NCBI GenBank assembly: GCA_963743575.1
Contig: CAVUQC010000007.1
Location: 1-64,000 of the forward strand
DNA: 64,000 nt
From: DASUPK01 sp963743575
GTDB taxonomy: Bacteria; Actinomycetota; Thermoleophilia; Solirubrobacterales; 70-9
Direction of reading: 5' to 3'
In this document: in pieces, positions 56,544 through 64,000 of the stretch
Position numbering within the stretch: the stretch's first letter is position 1
How the letters are laid out: each line of letters starts with the position of its first letter
Notes under the pieces: generated by a model
What the model saw: only the letters and a program-made list of their open reading frames with translations
What the model was told of the DNA's origin: nothing
The model's database searches: none
Program-made: the position numbers and the translations under genes

Positions 56544-57341
56544 CTACTTCCCCTCGAATGTCGCGTTGCCGGGCCCATCCTTCAGGAAGCTGGCCACCGC
56601 GTTCTTCAGATCCTCGGAGGCGAACAGGTCCGCGAACACGCCCGGCGTGACCTCATCCGCTTGGTTGACGCCGCCGGCGCGGTAGCCGCGGATGATCTTC
56701 TTCGTGGCGCCGTGGGCGACGGTTGGGCCATCGGCGAGCTTGTGGGCGAACTTCATGCCCTTCTCGAGCAGCGCATCGTCGGGCACGATCCGGTTGACGA
56801 CGTTCCAGCGCTCGAGCGTTGCGGCGTCATAGAGGCCGCCGCTCATGACGAACTCGGCAGCGCGGGCCGGGCCGGCCCGCTCGGCCATCCGCTGCGTGCC
56901 GCCAGCCCCGGGAGTCAGCCCGACGACAGCCTCCACGAGCCCGAAGCGCGCCGATTCGGTCGCCCAGAGCATGTCGCAGCCGAGCGAGATCTCCAGTCCC
57001 GCCGTCAGGCAGAGCCCGTGGACCAGGGCGAGCGTCGGAATCGGCAAATCCTCGATGCGCCGCACCACCGGGATCAGGGAGCCGAACGAGTCCGAGGCGC
57101 TGCCCTCCTCCTGAACTCGCTTGAAGCTGTTGACGTCGACGCCTCCGGTGAAAATGTCACCGTCGGCGCGCCAGACCAGGGCGCGGGCGTCGGAGCCCTC
57201 GATCTCGTCCAGACATGAGACGAGCGCCCCCCAGGCGTCATCGCCGAACAGGTTGAGCGGCGGGTTCGAGAGCACGATCGAGGCGACGTTGCCGTCCCTC
57301 TCGAGCCTGATCGGGGCGGTCTTCGTCTCAGTCTCAGCCAT
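56544..57341 (-). CDS. enoyl-CoA hydratase/isomerase family protein
   Basis: 265 aa from ATG 57341 behind AGAGGTGAGA; overlaps the HIT gene by 8 nt. Crotonase fold: RADGDIFTGGVDVNSF (oxyanion region) and ALVHGLCLTAGLEISLGCDM with the second oxyanion Gly, then EAVVGLTPGAGGTQRM. One catalytic Glu is at the EAVVGL position; the other (usually in GLCLGGGxE) reads GLE. Hydration of enoyl-CoA is likely, but other crotonase reactions are possible. Confidence 0.88.
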   Translation of the reverse strand: MAETETKTAPIRLERDGNVASIVLSNPPLNLFGDDAWGALVSCLDEIEGSDARALVWRADGDIFTGGVDVNSFKRVQEEGSASDSFGSLIPVVRRIEDLPIPTLALVHGLCLTAGLEISLGCDMLWATESARFGLVEAVVGLTPGAGGTQRMAERAGPARAAEFVMSGGLYDAATLERWNVVNRIVPDDALLEKGMKFAHKLADGPTVAHGATKKIIRGYRAGGVNQADEVTPGVFADLFASEDLKNAVASFLKDGPGNATFEGK

Positions 57342-57753
57342 TCTCACCTCTCAGTTTGGCGGCGGTCGCCGCGATCTCATCGGAATCCCCGGGCTCGGGA
57401 ATCCACGGAAGCTTCAGCGGATCATCCTCGTAGCGGGGGACCACGTGAATGTGGAAGTGGAAGACCGTCTGCCAGGCGGCCGGCCCGCAGGCATTGATCA
57501 GGTTGACCCCATCCGCCCCGAGCACCTCCTTCATCCGCTCGGCCAGCCGCTGGGCAGTCAGCATCGTGGCCGTGAGGTCCTCGGTCCCAATCTCGAGCAG
57601 GTCCTTCGAGTGGACCCTGGGCACGACCAGCGCATGACCCGCGGTGGCCGGGTTGATGTCCATGAACGACACCGTCCGCTCGTTGGCGTCGATCGTCTCG
57701 CTTGGGATCGACCCGGCGACGATGCCGCAGAAGAGGCAGTCGGGATCAGCCAT
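57334..57753 (-). CDS. HIT family protein
   Basis: 139 aa from ATG 57753, with TAGCGT 8 bp upstream. N-terminal CLFCGIVAGSIPS is the usual start of the Hint/HinT branch with a Cys pair, and the histidine triad is HFHIHVVPR. Nucleotide phosphoramidase/hydrolase on AMP-linked substrates. Leads a two-gene operon with the enoyl-CoA hydratase-like gene. Confidence 0.93.
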   Translation of the reverse strand: MADPDCLFCGIVAGSIPSETIDANERTVSFMDINPATAGHALVVPRVHSKDLLEIGTEDLTATMLTAQRLAERMKEVLGADGVNLINACGPAAWQTVFHFHIHVVPRYEDDPLKLPWIPEPGDSDEIAATAAKLRGENG

Positions 57754-57761
57754 GGGCGCGA

Positions 57762-57767
57762 ACGCTA
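57762..57767 (-). promoter_or_regulatory. -10 element (TAGCGT), leaderless
   Basis: Minus-strand TAGCGT 8 bp before ATG 57753 of the HIT gene. It lies only 14 nt from the end of the cca gene. Confidence 0.7.
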
Positions 57768-57781
57768 TCCCCAACGGCGGG

Positions 57782-59212
57782 CTATCGGAGCTCCCGGGCT
57801 CGCTCGAGCGCCTGCGACCGGCTGGCGATCTCGCCCGTGAAGGCCTCGGCGCGAAGCTCCTCGAGCACGCGGCCCATCTCGGGGCCGGGCGAGAGGCCGA
57901 GCTCCTCGACGAGCTCGTCCCCCGTCAGGGGCGGACGGGGCGAGCCCTCGCGGTGCCAGGCGAGCGCCTCCCGCAGCATCTGGCGGGCCAGGTCGAGATG
58001 CGCCTCCACCATCTCCGGGCTGGCCAGCGGGCCCTCGCCGCGGGCCGCGAGGCGGTCGGCGACCGTGAGCAGCGTGACGTCCGCCGCCACCGGCTCGGTG
58101 GCAACCAGGTAGTCGTAGACGGCGCGTCGAGAGAGCGGCCTCTGGTGAACCAAGAACCCGAGGCGCAGGTGGTGGAGCGCCAGCCCCTGAAGGTGTCCGC
58201 TGAGCGCCCGGCTCGTGCGGAGCCGCCGGCAGATCGAGGCGATGATCTTCGCGCCGACCTCGTCGTGGCCGATGAAGGTGACGTAGCCCGACCCCTCCCC
58301 CCGGGTCTCCGGCTTGCCCAGGTCGTGGAAGAGCGCCCCGAACCTCAGGGCATCCCGACGGGTGAGCTCATCGGCGAGGGGCTCGCCGAGGAACGCCTCC
58401 ACCTCTGGGGCAAGGCCTCCCGCGAAGCCCGGAACGTCGGCCTCGGTGCCGAGCCACTCCTCGAGCACGGCGAGCGTGTGGCCGAGCACGTCGAGATGGT
58501 GGTTCGGGTTCTGGACCACGCCACGGAGCGCTTCGAGCTCGGGGAGGACGACCGGCAGCACGGCCAGCTCCTCCATCAGCCGGATGCCCGCCATCGGATC
58601 CGGCCCGGCGACGATGGCGCGCAATTCCGCGAACTGGCGCTCGCCGGCCGGGTCGGCGGCGTTGCCGGCGTTCAAGCGCGCGAGCTCGGCCGTACCCGGA
58701 TCGAGCGACAGCCGGAGGTTCGCTCCCAGGCGGCAGGCACGCAAAAGGCGAAGCGGGTCGTCCACGAAGGTGTCATCCGAAGCCGCCCTCAGAGTCCGGG
58801 CCTCCGCATCGGCGCTCCCGCCCGTCGGATCGACTGGCTCGCCTCCCGCCAGAGGCACGGCGATCGCGTTCACGGTGAAGTCGCGGGCTCGCAGATCGTC
58901 CTCTATCGAGTCGGCGCGCAGGCCCGAGACGTCGACGTGCCATCCGCCGGTGGGCGCCACAGCGCGCCAGGTCGCGAACTCCTCGGAGAGCGAGAAGGCC
59001 GAGCCGCCCGCCACCCGGGCGATCGCGCGGGCTGCCTCCTCCTCCCCGCCGCGCTCCAGTGCCAGGTCGGCATCGGCGACCGGCCGGTCGAGGAGCGCGT
59101 CCCTGATCGCGCCGCCGACGAGCCAGACGGGGCCCGGCCGCTCCTCCAGCGCCGTGCGGGCCGCCGCGATCGAAGGCGCCGAGGAGAGGGCATCGTAAAG
59201 CGACGGGCTCAC
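57782..59212 (-). CDS. CCA tRNA nucleotidyltransferase / poly(A) polymerase family, with HD domain
   Basis: 476 aa, GTG start overlapping the alr stop (GTGA). Nucleotidyltransferase domain: VWLVGGAIRDALLDRPVADADLAL (quoted motif GGAIRDALL with catalytic DAD), then RDFTVNA and DPLRLLRACR. The HD domain has FGALFHDLGKPE and HHLRLG. The tRNA genes in this window lack encoded CCA, so a CCA-adding enzyme is required. Third gene of the nnrD-alr-cca operon. Confidence 0.88.
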   Translation of the reverse strand: MSPSLYDALSSAPSIAAARTALEERPGPVWLVGGAIRDALLDRPVADADLALERGGEEEAARAIARVAGGSAFSLSEEFATWRAVAPTGGWHVDVSGLRADSIEDDLRARDFTVNAIAVPLAGGEPVDPTGGSADAEARTLRAASDDTFVDDPLRLLRACRLGANLRLSLDPGTAELARLNAGNAADPAGERQFAELRAIVAGPDPMAGIRLMEELAVLPVVLPELEALRGVVQNPNHHLDVLGHTLAVLEEWLGTEADVPGFAGGLAPEVEAFLGEPLADELTRRDALRFGALFHDLGKPETRGEGSGYVTFIGHDEVGAKIIASICRRLRTSRALSGHLQGLALHHLRLGFLVHQRPLSRRAVYDYLVATEPVAADVTLLTVADRLAARGEGPLASPEMVEAHLDLARQMLREALAWHREGSPRPPLTGDELVEELGLSPGPEMGRVLEELRAEAFTGEIASRSQALERARELR

Positions 59213-60339
59213 TCGATCACCTCGCGAGTCACCCGCCCCGAAATGCCGCAGGTCACCTCGTAGTTGATGGTGTCGAGACGAGCCGCGACCTCCTCGGCGT
59301 GGATCCGATCGGAGCCCTGCGCGCCGATCAGGACCGCAGGAGCGCCCGGCTCGACCTCGGTGTCGGGGCCGAGGTCGATGGTGATGTTGTCCATCGAGAC
59401 GGTCCCGACGAGCGGATACCGGTGTCCGCCGACGAGCACCTCCGCGTTGTTGGAGAGGCCGCGGCGCACCCCGTCCCCATAGCCGATCGGCAGCACGCCG
59501 ACCCATGTGTCCTCCGGCGCCCGCCAGGTCCTTCCGTATCCGGCGCTGGCCCCGCGCTCGAAGCGCTTCACGTCGGCGACGTAGGAGTGCAGCTCCAGTG
59601 CAGGCTCCAGGTCCCGCTCGCCGGGATCACGCCCGAACGGATCGAGTCCATAGACGGCGATTCCGCAGCGGACCATGTCGAAGTGCGTCGCCGGATCCCG
59701 CAGCGTCGCGGCGCTGTTCGCCGCATGGACCACGCAGTCCGAGGCGAGCTCCCGGACCGCCTCGGCGACCGGGCTGAAGGCAGTGAGTTGCTCGCCGAGG
59801 TAGGAGTCGCCCTCCTCGTCGGCGGTGGCGAAATGCGTCCAGACGCCCGCGACGTCCAGGCGCTGGTCCTCGACGCAGGCGCGAGCGAGCTCGATCAGCG
59901 CGTCAGGGTCGCGTTCGCCCAGGCGGCCCATGCCGCTGTCAAGCTTGACGTGCACGCGGACCATCCGGCCCGTGTCCTCGGCGACTCGCGAGCAGAGGTC
60001 TCGGAATCTCTCGCGCCAGACCGCGACGTCGGCGCGCGCAGCCAGCGCGGTCCGGAGCTCGTCGGGGGTGAGGGCGCCCATCACCAGGATCGGCACGTCC
60101 GGGAAGTGCAGCCGGAGCTCCTCGGCCTCCGACGCGGCGGCAACCGCGAGCCTGCTCGCGCCGCCGCGCAGGGCGGCGGCTGCGCAGACCGCGGCGCCGT
60201 GCCCGTAGCCGTTCGCCTTCACCACGGCGCAGAGCTCCACCCCGTCGCCCACCCGATCCTTCAGCTTCCGGGAATTACGCTCCACAGCACCGACGTCGAC
60301 AGTCGCCAGCGCCCGCGATGTCGTCTCGGGCGCGCTCAG
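59209..60339 (-). CDS. alr: alanine racemase, probably with a CTG start
   Basis: 376 aa from CTG 60339, which overlaps the nnrD stop as CTGA, like the GTGA/ATGA junctions elsewhere. The first standard start, GTG 60285, would remove the conserved opening strand ATVDVGAVERNSRKLK. PLP Lys in VVKANGYGHG, HVKLDSGMGRLG, HAANSAATL, second catalytic Tyr in GYGRTW region and VSMDN. Makes D-Ala for peptidoglycan. Confidence 0.9.
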   Translation of the reverse strand: MSAPETTSRALATVDVGAVERNSRKLKDRVGDGVELCAVVKANGYGHGAAVCAAAALRGGASRLAVAAASEAEELRLHFPDVPILVMGALTPDELRTALAARADVAVWRERFRDLCSRVAEDTGRMVRVHVKLDSGMGRLGERDPDALIELARACVEDQRLDVAGVWTHFATADEEGDSYLGEQLTAFSPVAEAVRELASDCVVHAANSAATLRDPATHFDMVRCGIAVYGLDPFGRDPGERDLEPALELHSYVADVKRFERGASAGYGRTWRAPEDTWVGVLPIGYGDGVRRGLSNNAEVLVGGHRYPLVGTVSMDNITIDLGPDTEVEPGAPAVLIGAQGSDRIHAEEVAARLDTINYEVTCGISGRVTREVIE

Positions 60340-61844
60340 AGCGATAGCCCCGCCGGGATGGACTCGATCACGTCGCCGGCGATCACCGAGTCGTGGCCGA
60401 CGCGGCGTCCCGCTTCCCGGCCGGCTCGCGAGTGGGCGACCACCGCGGCACAGGTGGCCGCGAAAGGCTCCATGCCCCGGGCGACGAGCGCGGCGATCAT
60501 GCCGGAGAGGACGTCCCCCGTGCCGGCGGTGGCGAGCTGCGGGCTGGAGATGGCATTGACGGCGAGGCGCTCACCGTCGGTGACGATGGAGTCGTCGCCC
60601 TTCAGCAGCACGATCCCTCCGCTTCGCTCGGCGGCCTCCCGCGCGCTCTCCGCTCGCTTCGCGCCCACCTCCTCCGAGTCCCGGTCGAGCAGCCGTGCCA
60701 TTTCCCCGGCGTGTGGGGTGAGCACCAGAGGCCCCTTGCGCTTGGCGAGCTTCTCGATCCGCCCGGCGTGCGCGTTGAGCCCGTCGGCGTCGATCACCAA
60801 CGGCGCCTCGATCCGCTCGGTGAGCTCCTGGATCAGGCGCTGGGTGCCCTGCTCGCGCCCCATGCCGGAGCCGAGCACCACACAGGCCGCGCGCTCCGCA
60901 GCGCCGAGGATCTGCTCGGACGCGGCGGGCCGGAGCCTGCCGTCGCGGCTCGCGCAGCCGATCGACATCGCCTCGGTCAGCTTAATTTCGAAGATCTGTT
61001 CGAGGTCCGCGGGGACCGCCACCGTCGCGTAGCCGGCGCCGGTGCGGATCGAGGCGAGGGCCGCCATGGTGACCGCCCCCGTCAGTCCGCGGGACCCGCC
61101 CACGATCAACACCTGCCCCGAGCTGAACTTGGTCGAGCCGGCGGCCCGGGCGGGCGCGAGCTCGAGGACCCGCGGGAAGATCAGGCCGGCGTGCGGCTCA
61201 ACCGGGGCGCCATCGGGTATTCCGATCGGCGCGACCTGGAGGCCACCCGTGTGGTCCTTTCCCGGCGCGATCCAATGGCCGAGCTTCGGAGCGTGGAAGG
61301 TCACGGTGACGTCGGCCGAAACCGCAGCGCCCTCGACCTCCCCCGTGGAGGCGTTCACCCCGGAGGCGATGTCCGTTGCGACCACCGGAGCGTCCACTTC
61401 GTTGATCGCCGCGATCGCGTCGACGGCCGGGCCGCGGGGGCTCCCTGCGAAACCCGTCCCGAAGACCGCGTCGATCACCACTCCAGTGCCGCGCATCGCG
61501 TCGGCCAGGTCGCCCGGATCCACCTGGCGCGCCCCATCGAATCGGGCGGCGTTTGCCTGGGAGTCGGCCGAGAGCTCATCGGGCGGCGCCAGCAGCAGGG
61601 CATCGACCTCGAAGCCGGTCTCGCGCAGGGTGCGGGCAGCGACCAGGCCGTCGCCGCCGTTGTTTCCCTTTCCGCAGACGACCGCGGCCCGGTTCGAGGT
61701 CGCTGCCTGAGCGGCCGCCTCGGCGAGCGCGCGCCCGGCGGCCTCCATCAGCTCGAGCGAGGGCACCCCTTGGTCCTTGATCGCCCACGTGTCGGTGGCG
61801 CGCATCTCCTCGGCGTCCAGGCAAGGATCGAGCCAGTCCTCCAT
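60336..61844 (-). CDS. nnrD: bifunctional NAD(P)H-hydrate epimerase / ADP-dependent dehydratase
   Basis: 502 aa from ATG 61844 (TAGGCT 7 bp upstream). N-terminal YjeF_N epimerase half (about 1-215): GKGNNGGDGLVAAR, GTGFAGSPRGP, DIASGVNASTG. C-terminal dehydratase half (about 225-502): VIDADGLNAHAG, LTPHAGEMARLL, LLKGDDSIVTDG, ATAGTGDVLSG. Repairs hydrated NAD(P)H. Operon head with alr and cca, an arrangement seen in other bacteria. Confidence 0.95.
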   Translation of the reverse strand: MEDWLDPCLDAEEMRATDTWAIKDQGVPSLELMEAAGRALAEAAAQAATSNRAAVVCGKGNNGGDGLVAARTLRETGFEVDALLLAPPDELSADSQANAARFDGARQVDPGDLADAMRGTGVVIDAVFGTGFAGSPRGPAVDAIAAINEVDAPVVATDIASGVNASTGEVEGAAVSADVTVTFHAPKLGHWIAPGKDHTGGLQVAPIGIPDGAPVEPHAGLIFPRVLELAPARAAGSTKFSSGQVLIVGGSRGLTGAVTMAALASIRTGAGYATVAVPADLEQIFEIKLTEAMSIGCASRDGRLRPAASEQILGAAERAACVVLGSGMGREQGTQRLIQELTERIEAPLVIDADGLNAHAGRIEKLAKRKGPLVLTPHAGEMARLLDRDSEEVGAKRAESAREAAERSGGIVLLKGDDSIVTDGERLAVNAISSPQLATAGTGDVLSGMIAALVARGMEPFAATCAAVVAHSRAGREAGRRVGHDSVIAGDVIESIPAGLSL

Positions 61845-61851
61845 CGGCGTG

Positions 61852-61857
61852 AGCCTA
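61852..61857 (-). promoter_or_regulatory. -10 element (TAGGCT), leaderless
   Basis: Minus-strand TAGGCT 7 bp before ATG 61844 of nnrD. Confidence 0.7.
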
Positions 61858-61907
61858 GCGGCGCGACCGCGGAAGCGGCCATCCTTGATGCACCACCCAA
61901 AGGGACC

Positions 61908-61919
61908 GTGGTAAACCAC
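61908..61919. promoter_or_regulatory. 12-bp palindrome before the alpha/beta hydrolase gene
   Basis: GTGGTAAACCAC is a 5-bp inverted repeat around AA ending 4 nt before GTG 61924. It could be an operator; TAAACC within it is a weak -10. Confidence 0.35.
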
Positions 61920-61923
61920 GCCG

Positions 61924-62601
61924 GTGTCCGTCTTCTGCCTGATTCACGGCGCGTGGCACGAACCCTCATGCTGGGACGAGCTGACGCCGCAGCTGATGGA
62001 GCGCGGTCATGCCGTGGTGGCGCCCGACCTGCCGTTGCAGGATGTCGAGGCAGGATTCGACGCACGCACCCAGCCAGCGCTGAAGGCGGTCAATGGAGTC
62101 GATGGTCCGCTGGTCATCGTCGGCCACTCTCAGGGGACCGCCTACTCGTCGCTTGTGGCAGCCGCCAAACCTGACGCGATGCTCGTTCACCTCTGTCCGA
62201 GGCTGGGCGGGTTCGAGCCCCCGCCGGGCGGCCCGAACCCATTCCGCCCTGGAATTCCCTTTCCAGAGATCGGCGTGGACGGCACCAGCGTCTGGGACGA
62301 GGAAGTGGCGATGGAGGTGCTGTACGGGCGGGTGCCGCTGCCGAGGGCGGCCATCATGGCGGGGCGGCTGCGGCCCATGGCCATGCCGCAGGACGAGTAT
62401 CCGCTCCCTACTCACCCCCAGAACTCCACCGTGCTCATCTACGCTGCGGAGGACGAGCTCTTCGAGCCGAACTGGGCGCGATTCATGGCTCGTGCGTTGC
62501 TCGGCGTCGAGCCAATCGAGATCCCAAGCGGTCACTTCCCGATGGTCGAAGACCCGGATGCCCTCGCCGAGCTCCTCGATCGCGTTACGTCACGGGCCTA
62601 G
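61924..62601 (+). CDS. alpha/beta hydrolase (esterase/hydroxynitrile-lyase-like)
   Basis: 225 aa from GTG 61924. Small alpha/beta hydrolase of the EstC/salicylate-esterase type: LIHGAWHEPSCWDEL oxyanion region, nucleophile elbow GHSQGT (Ser about 75), Asp in AAEDELFEP and His in SGHFPMVEDP. Substrate unknown. Its stop overlaps the stop of the convergent gene. Confidence 0.88.
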   Translation: MSVFCLIHGAWHEPSCWDELTPQLMERGHAVVAPDLPLQDVEAGFDARTQPALKAVNGVDGPLVIVGHSQGTAYSSLVAAAKPDAMLVHLCPRLGGFEPPPGGPNPFRPGIPFPEIGVDGTSVWDEEVAMEVLYGRVPLPRAAIMAGRLRPMAMPQDEYPLPTHPQNSTVLIYAAEDELFEPNWARFMARALLGVEPIEIPSGHFPMVEDPDALAELLDRVTSRA

Positions 62602-63131
62602 TGGTGCTTCTTCTTCTTGCACTTCTTCTTCTTGGCTGACGCGGCTGAGCGCTTGTGCTTCTTTTTGCATCCTTTCTTCGCCGGCGTCGTTCCCCCCGAT
62701 GTCGGGGCCGGACAGCCATTCACCGGTCCCGAGACACCTGGGCACTGATCCTGGGTCTCGTCCCCGAAGCCGTCGCTGTCGAGGTCCGGCTCCAGCCGAG
62801 CGGAGACGTTGACGCGCTCATTGCCCAGCCCCGCACCTGCGAGCGGGAAAGACCCGGGCGGCTCATCGGTCGTTCCCTGATCCACGAGATCGGAGCTCAA
62901 CTGGTTGTTGATCACACAGGCCGGAGCCCCATCCAGGCTCATCAGGCCCAATAGGTCGTTGACGTGGACGGGCATGCGCGCCGCAAACGTCGCGGTCGTC
63001 GCTGTCGCCGGCACCGGCACGCTTTGGCTCCTTGCCACCACGAGCCAATTGAACCCGGGCGGGCGAAAAACCTTGAACTCGACGTCGCCCGTCGCAAACC
63101 CGTTGCCGGCGATCGTCCAGCTCGTGATCAC
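62598..63131 (-). CDS. TSP3-repeat secreted-type protein, 5' end missing
   Basis: 177 aa from GTG 63131. It has a jelly-roll-like part (ITSWTIAG, VEFKVFRP), a calcium-binding TSP3-type repeat DLDSDGFGDETQDQCPG, and a Lys/His-rich tail. The same frame is open upstream to 63248 and encodes text that continues the domain (CNGTPFIDIQAA, NYALPAGGG) but no start codon and no signal peptide. Related full-length proteins in Solirubrobacterales begin with a signal peptide (from memory). Probably a 5'-truncated pseudogene. Confidence 0.55.
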   Translation of the reverse strand: MITSWTIAGNGFATGDVEFKVFRPPGFNWLVVARSQSVPVPATATTATFAARMPVHVNDLLGLMSLDGAPACVINNQLSSDLVDQGTTDEPPGSFPLAGAGLGNERVNVSARLEPDLDSDGFGDETQDQCPGVSGPVNGCPAPTSGGTTPAKKGCKKKHKRSAASAKKKKCKKKKHH

Positions 63132-63278
63132 CCCTCCGCCGGCGGGCAGCGCGTAGTTGGGGGCGGCGCCCGTAGCGGCCTGAATGTCAATGAACGGCGT
63201 TCCGTTGCACTCACCGGTGTCGGCGCACGGTATCCGTCTGCCCCACCGTCACCGACGCCCAACCGTTTGCTTTCGATG

Positions 63279-64000
63279 CTAGGAGCCCGGGCCGCGGCCG
63301 AACATCGTGGATCGGTCGAGTCCGCCAGCCGCGGGCAGGCCGTAGAGGTCACCGTCCCGAGCGAGCCAGAGTGGCCCATCAAAGCGCTTGCGGGCGTCAC
63401 CGAGGAACGGGCCCTCGAGTGACTTCAGCGGCAGGGGCGGGACTATGTGGGTCAGTGCGAGTGCCCCGACACGGGCCTCCCGAGCGGCGTCGGCCGCCTG
63501 GGCCGGGCTTGCATGGTAGTCGGGGATGTCGGCGAAGATCTTGGCTCGTGCGGTCAGTCCGGAGGCGCGGGCGGCATCCTCGACGAGCTTGGTCAGCTCC
63601 GGCGAGAGGGCGTCGTGGACGAGCAGGTCGGCACCCGCGGCCGCCTGGACGAGGATCGGCGAATAGCTGGTGTCGCCGCTGATCACGAGGCTGCGGCCCT
63701 CGTAGTCGAAGCGGAAGCCCACAGCCGGCTCGGCCGGGAAATGATCGACCCGGAACGCCGTGATCTTCAGGCCGCCGTCGTCGAGCACGACCGTCGAGTC
63801 CGCTCCATCCGGGAAGTCGAAGGTCTCCGCGCTCATCCCAGCGGCGGCGGAGGGCGCAATCTCCTCGCCGTGGTGCGCGGTGCGGTAGCCGTTGTCGAGC
63901 GCGTATGCCTCGTTGTAGCCGGCCACGACGCGCTCGACCCCGGGTGGCCCGATGACCCGCATCCTGTCGGTAGAGCCCGGTGCGACCCAGCGCTGGATCG
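63279..64000 (-). CDS. MBL-fold hydrolase (RNase Z-like), partial
   Basis: C-terminal 240 residues or so; the frame continues past the window edge (QRWVAPGSTDRMRVIGPPG). Metallo-beta-lactamase fold with VISGDTSYSP (metal-ligand Asp), LVHDAL, YHASPAQAADAAREA and LTHIVPP (metal-ligand His), as in RNase Z/ElaC and arylsulfatase-type MBL enzymes. The HxHxDH motif lies outside the window. Role in tRNA 3' processing cannot be claimed. Confidence 0.82.
   Translation of the reverse strand, partial: IQRWVAPGSTDRMRVIGPPGVERVVAGYNEAYALDNGYRTAHHGEEIAPSAAAGMSAETFDFPDGADSTVVLDDGGLKITAFRVDHFPAEPAVGFRFDYEGRSLVISGDTSYSPILVQAAAGADLLVHDALSPELTKLVEDAARASGLTARAKIFADIPDYHASPAQAADAAREARVGALALTHIVPPLPLKSLEGPFLGDARKRFDGPLWLARDGDLYGLPAAGGLDRSTMFGRGPGS

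Noticed and set aside
61908..61919. Operator for a TetR-like regulator
   Set aside because: The palindrome is short (5-bp arms) and no regulator gene is nearby; kept only as a low-confidence site.

Overview
This is a GC-rich (about two-thirds G+C), gene-dense stretch of chromosome. It looks like an actinobacterium, most plausibly the class Thermoleophilia (Solirubrobacterales-like). The lineage is inferred from general features: high GC, many GTG starts, very frequent leaderless starts, genes overlapping by 4 nt (GTGA/ATGA), a Gram-positive-type LexA box, an LAXTG sortase substrate, and a family of secreted proteins with TSP3-like repeats. No prophage, insertion sequence or CRISPR array was seen.

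Layout. 1-8.7 kb: three tRNA genes (His, Arg, Pro), a secreted lipase-like hydrolase, a fatty-acid-hydroxylase-family membrane protein behind a structured leader, acetolactate decarboxylase, and a run from DUF1015 through PduO-type adenosyltransferase, OsmC, SDR and CoA-type Nudix to a DHFR-like reductase. 8.7-17.3 kb: sulfurtransferase, small membrane proteins, thiolase, an LAXTG-anchored surface protein, a class IV aminotransferase, and an acyl-CoA dehydrogenase/3-hydroxyacyl-CoA dehydrogenase pair. 17.3-31.8 kb: P450, thioredoxin reductase with a flippase-like protein and a PAP2-type enzyme, a c-di-GMP PAS-GGDEF-EAL protein, an FAD/Fe-S dehydrogenase next to a benzoylformate-decarboxylase-like enzyme, SOS-controlled DNA polymerase IV, and a secreted M1 peptidase.

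32.3-45.4 kb is the respiratory island and the most unusual part. The leftward cluster (cox2, cox1, a Usp-like gene, cox3) encodes a normal A2-type aa3 cytochrome c oxidase with every Cu and heme ligand present. The rightward cluster encodes a second subunit II/subunit I pair followed by heme A synthase (ctaA), heme O synthase (ctaB), a 36-residue CoxF-like peptide and a subunit IV-like protein. In this second pair, subunit I has lost all six metal-binding histidines and the cross-linked tyrosine, and subunit II has lost four of the CuA ligands. The frames are intact and the fold-level motifs are kept. It looks like a conserved pseudo-oxidase tied to heme A supply. A diheme cytochrome c lipoprotein, the likely electron donor of the real oxidase, lies between the two clusters.

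45.4-64 kb: a GT4 glycosyltransferase, a zinc-ribbon protein, a lipoprotein, MsrA, an AtzG/AtzE-like amidase pair, an EamA transporter, a DrrAB-type ABC exporter with a glucosidase-like enzyme, two small secreted proteins beside infA, enoyl-CoA hydratase, a HIT protein, the nnrD-alr-cca operon, an alpha/beta hydrolase, a 5'-truncated secreted-protein gene, and an RNase Z-like gene that runs off the window.

Regulation. About twenty genes have a TANNNT -10 element 5-12 bp before the start codon and no Shine-Dalgarno, so leaderless transcription is the rule at operon heads. In three divergent pairs the two -10 hexamers interlock on one shared TA (ANNNTANNNT). Three dispersed non-coding repeat families were found: 87-nt hairpin units, a 56-nt element, and a hairpin whose inner stem differs between copies but stays paired.
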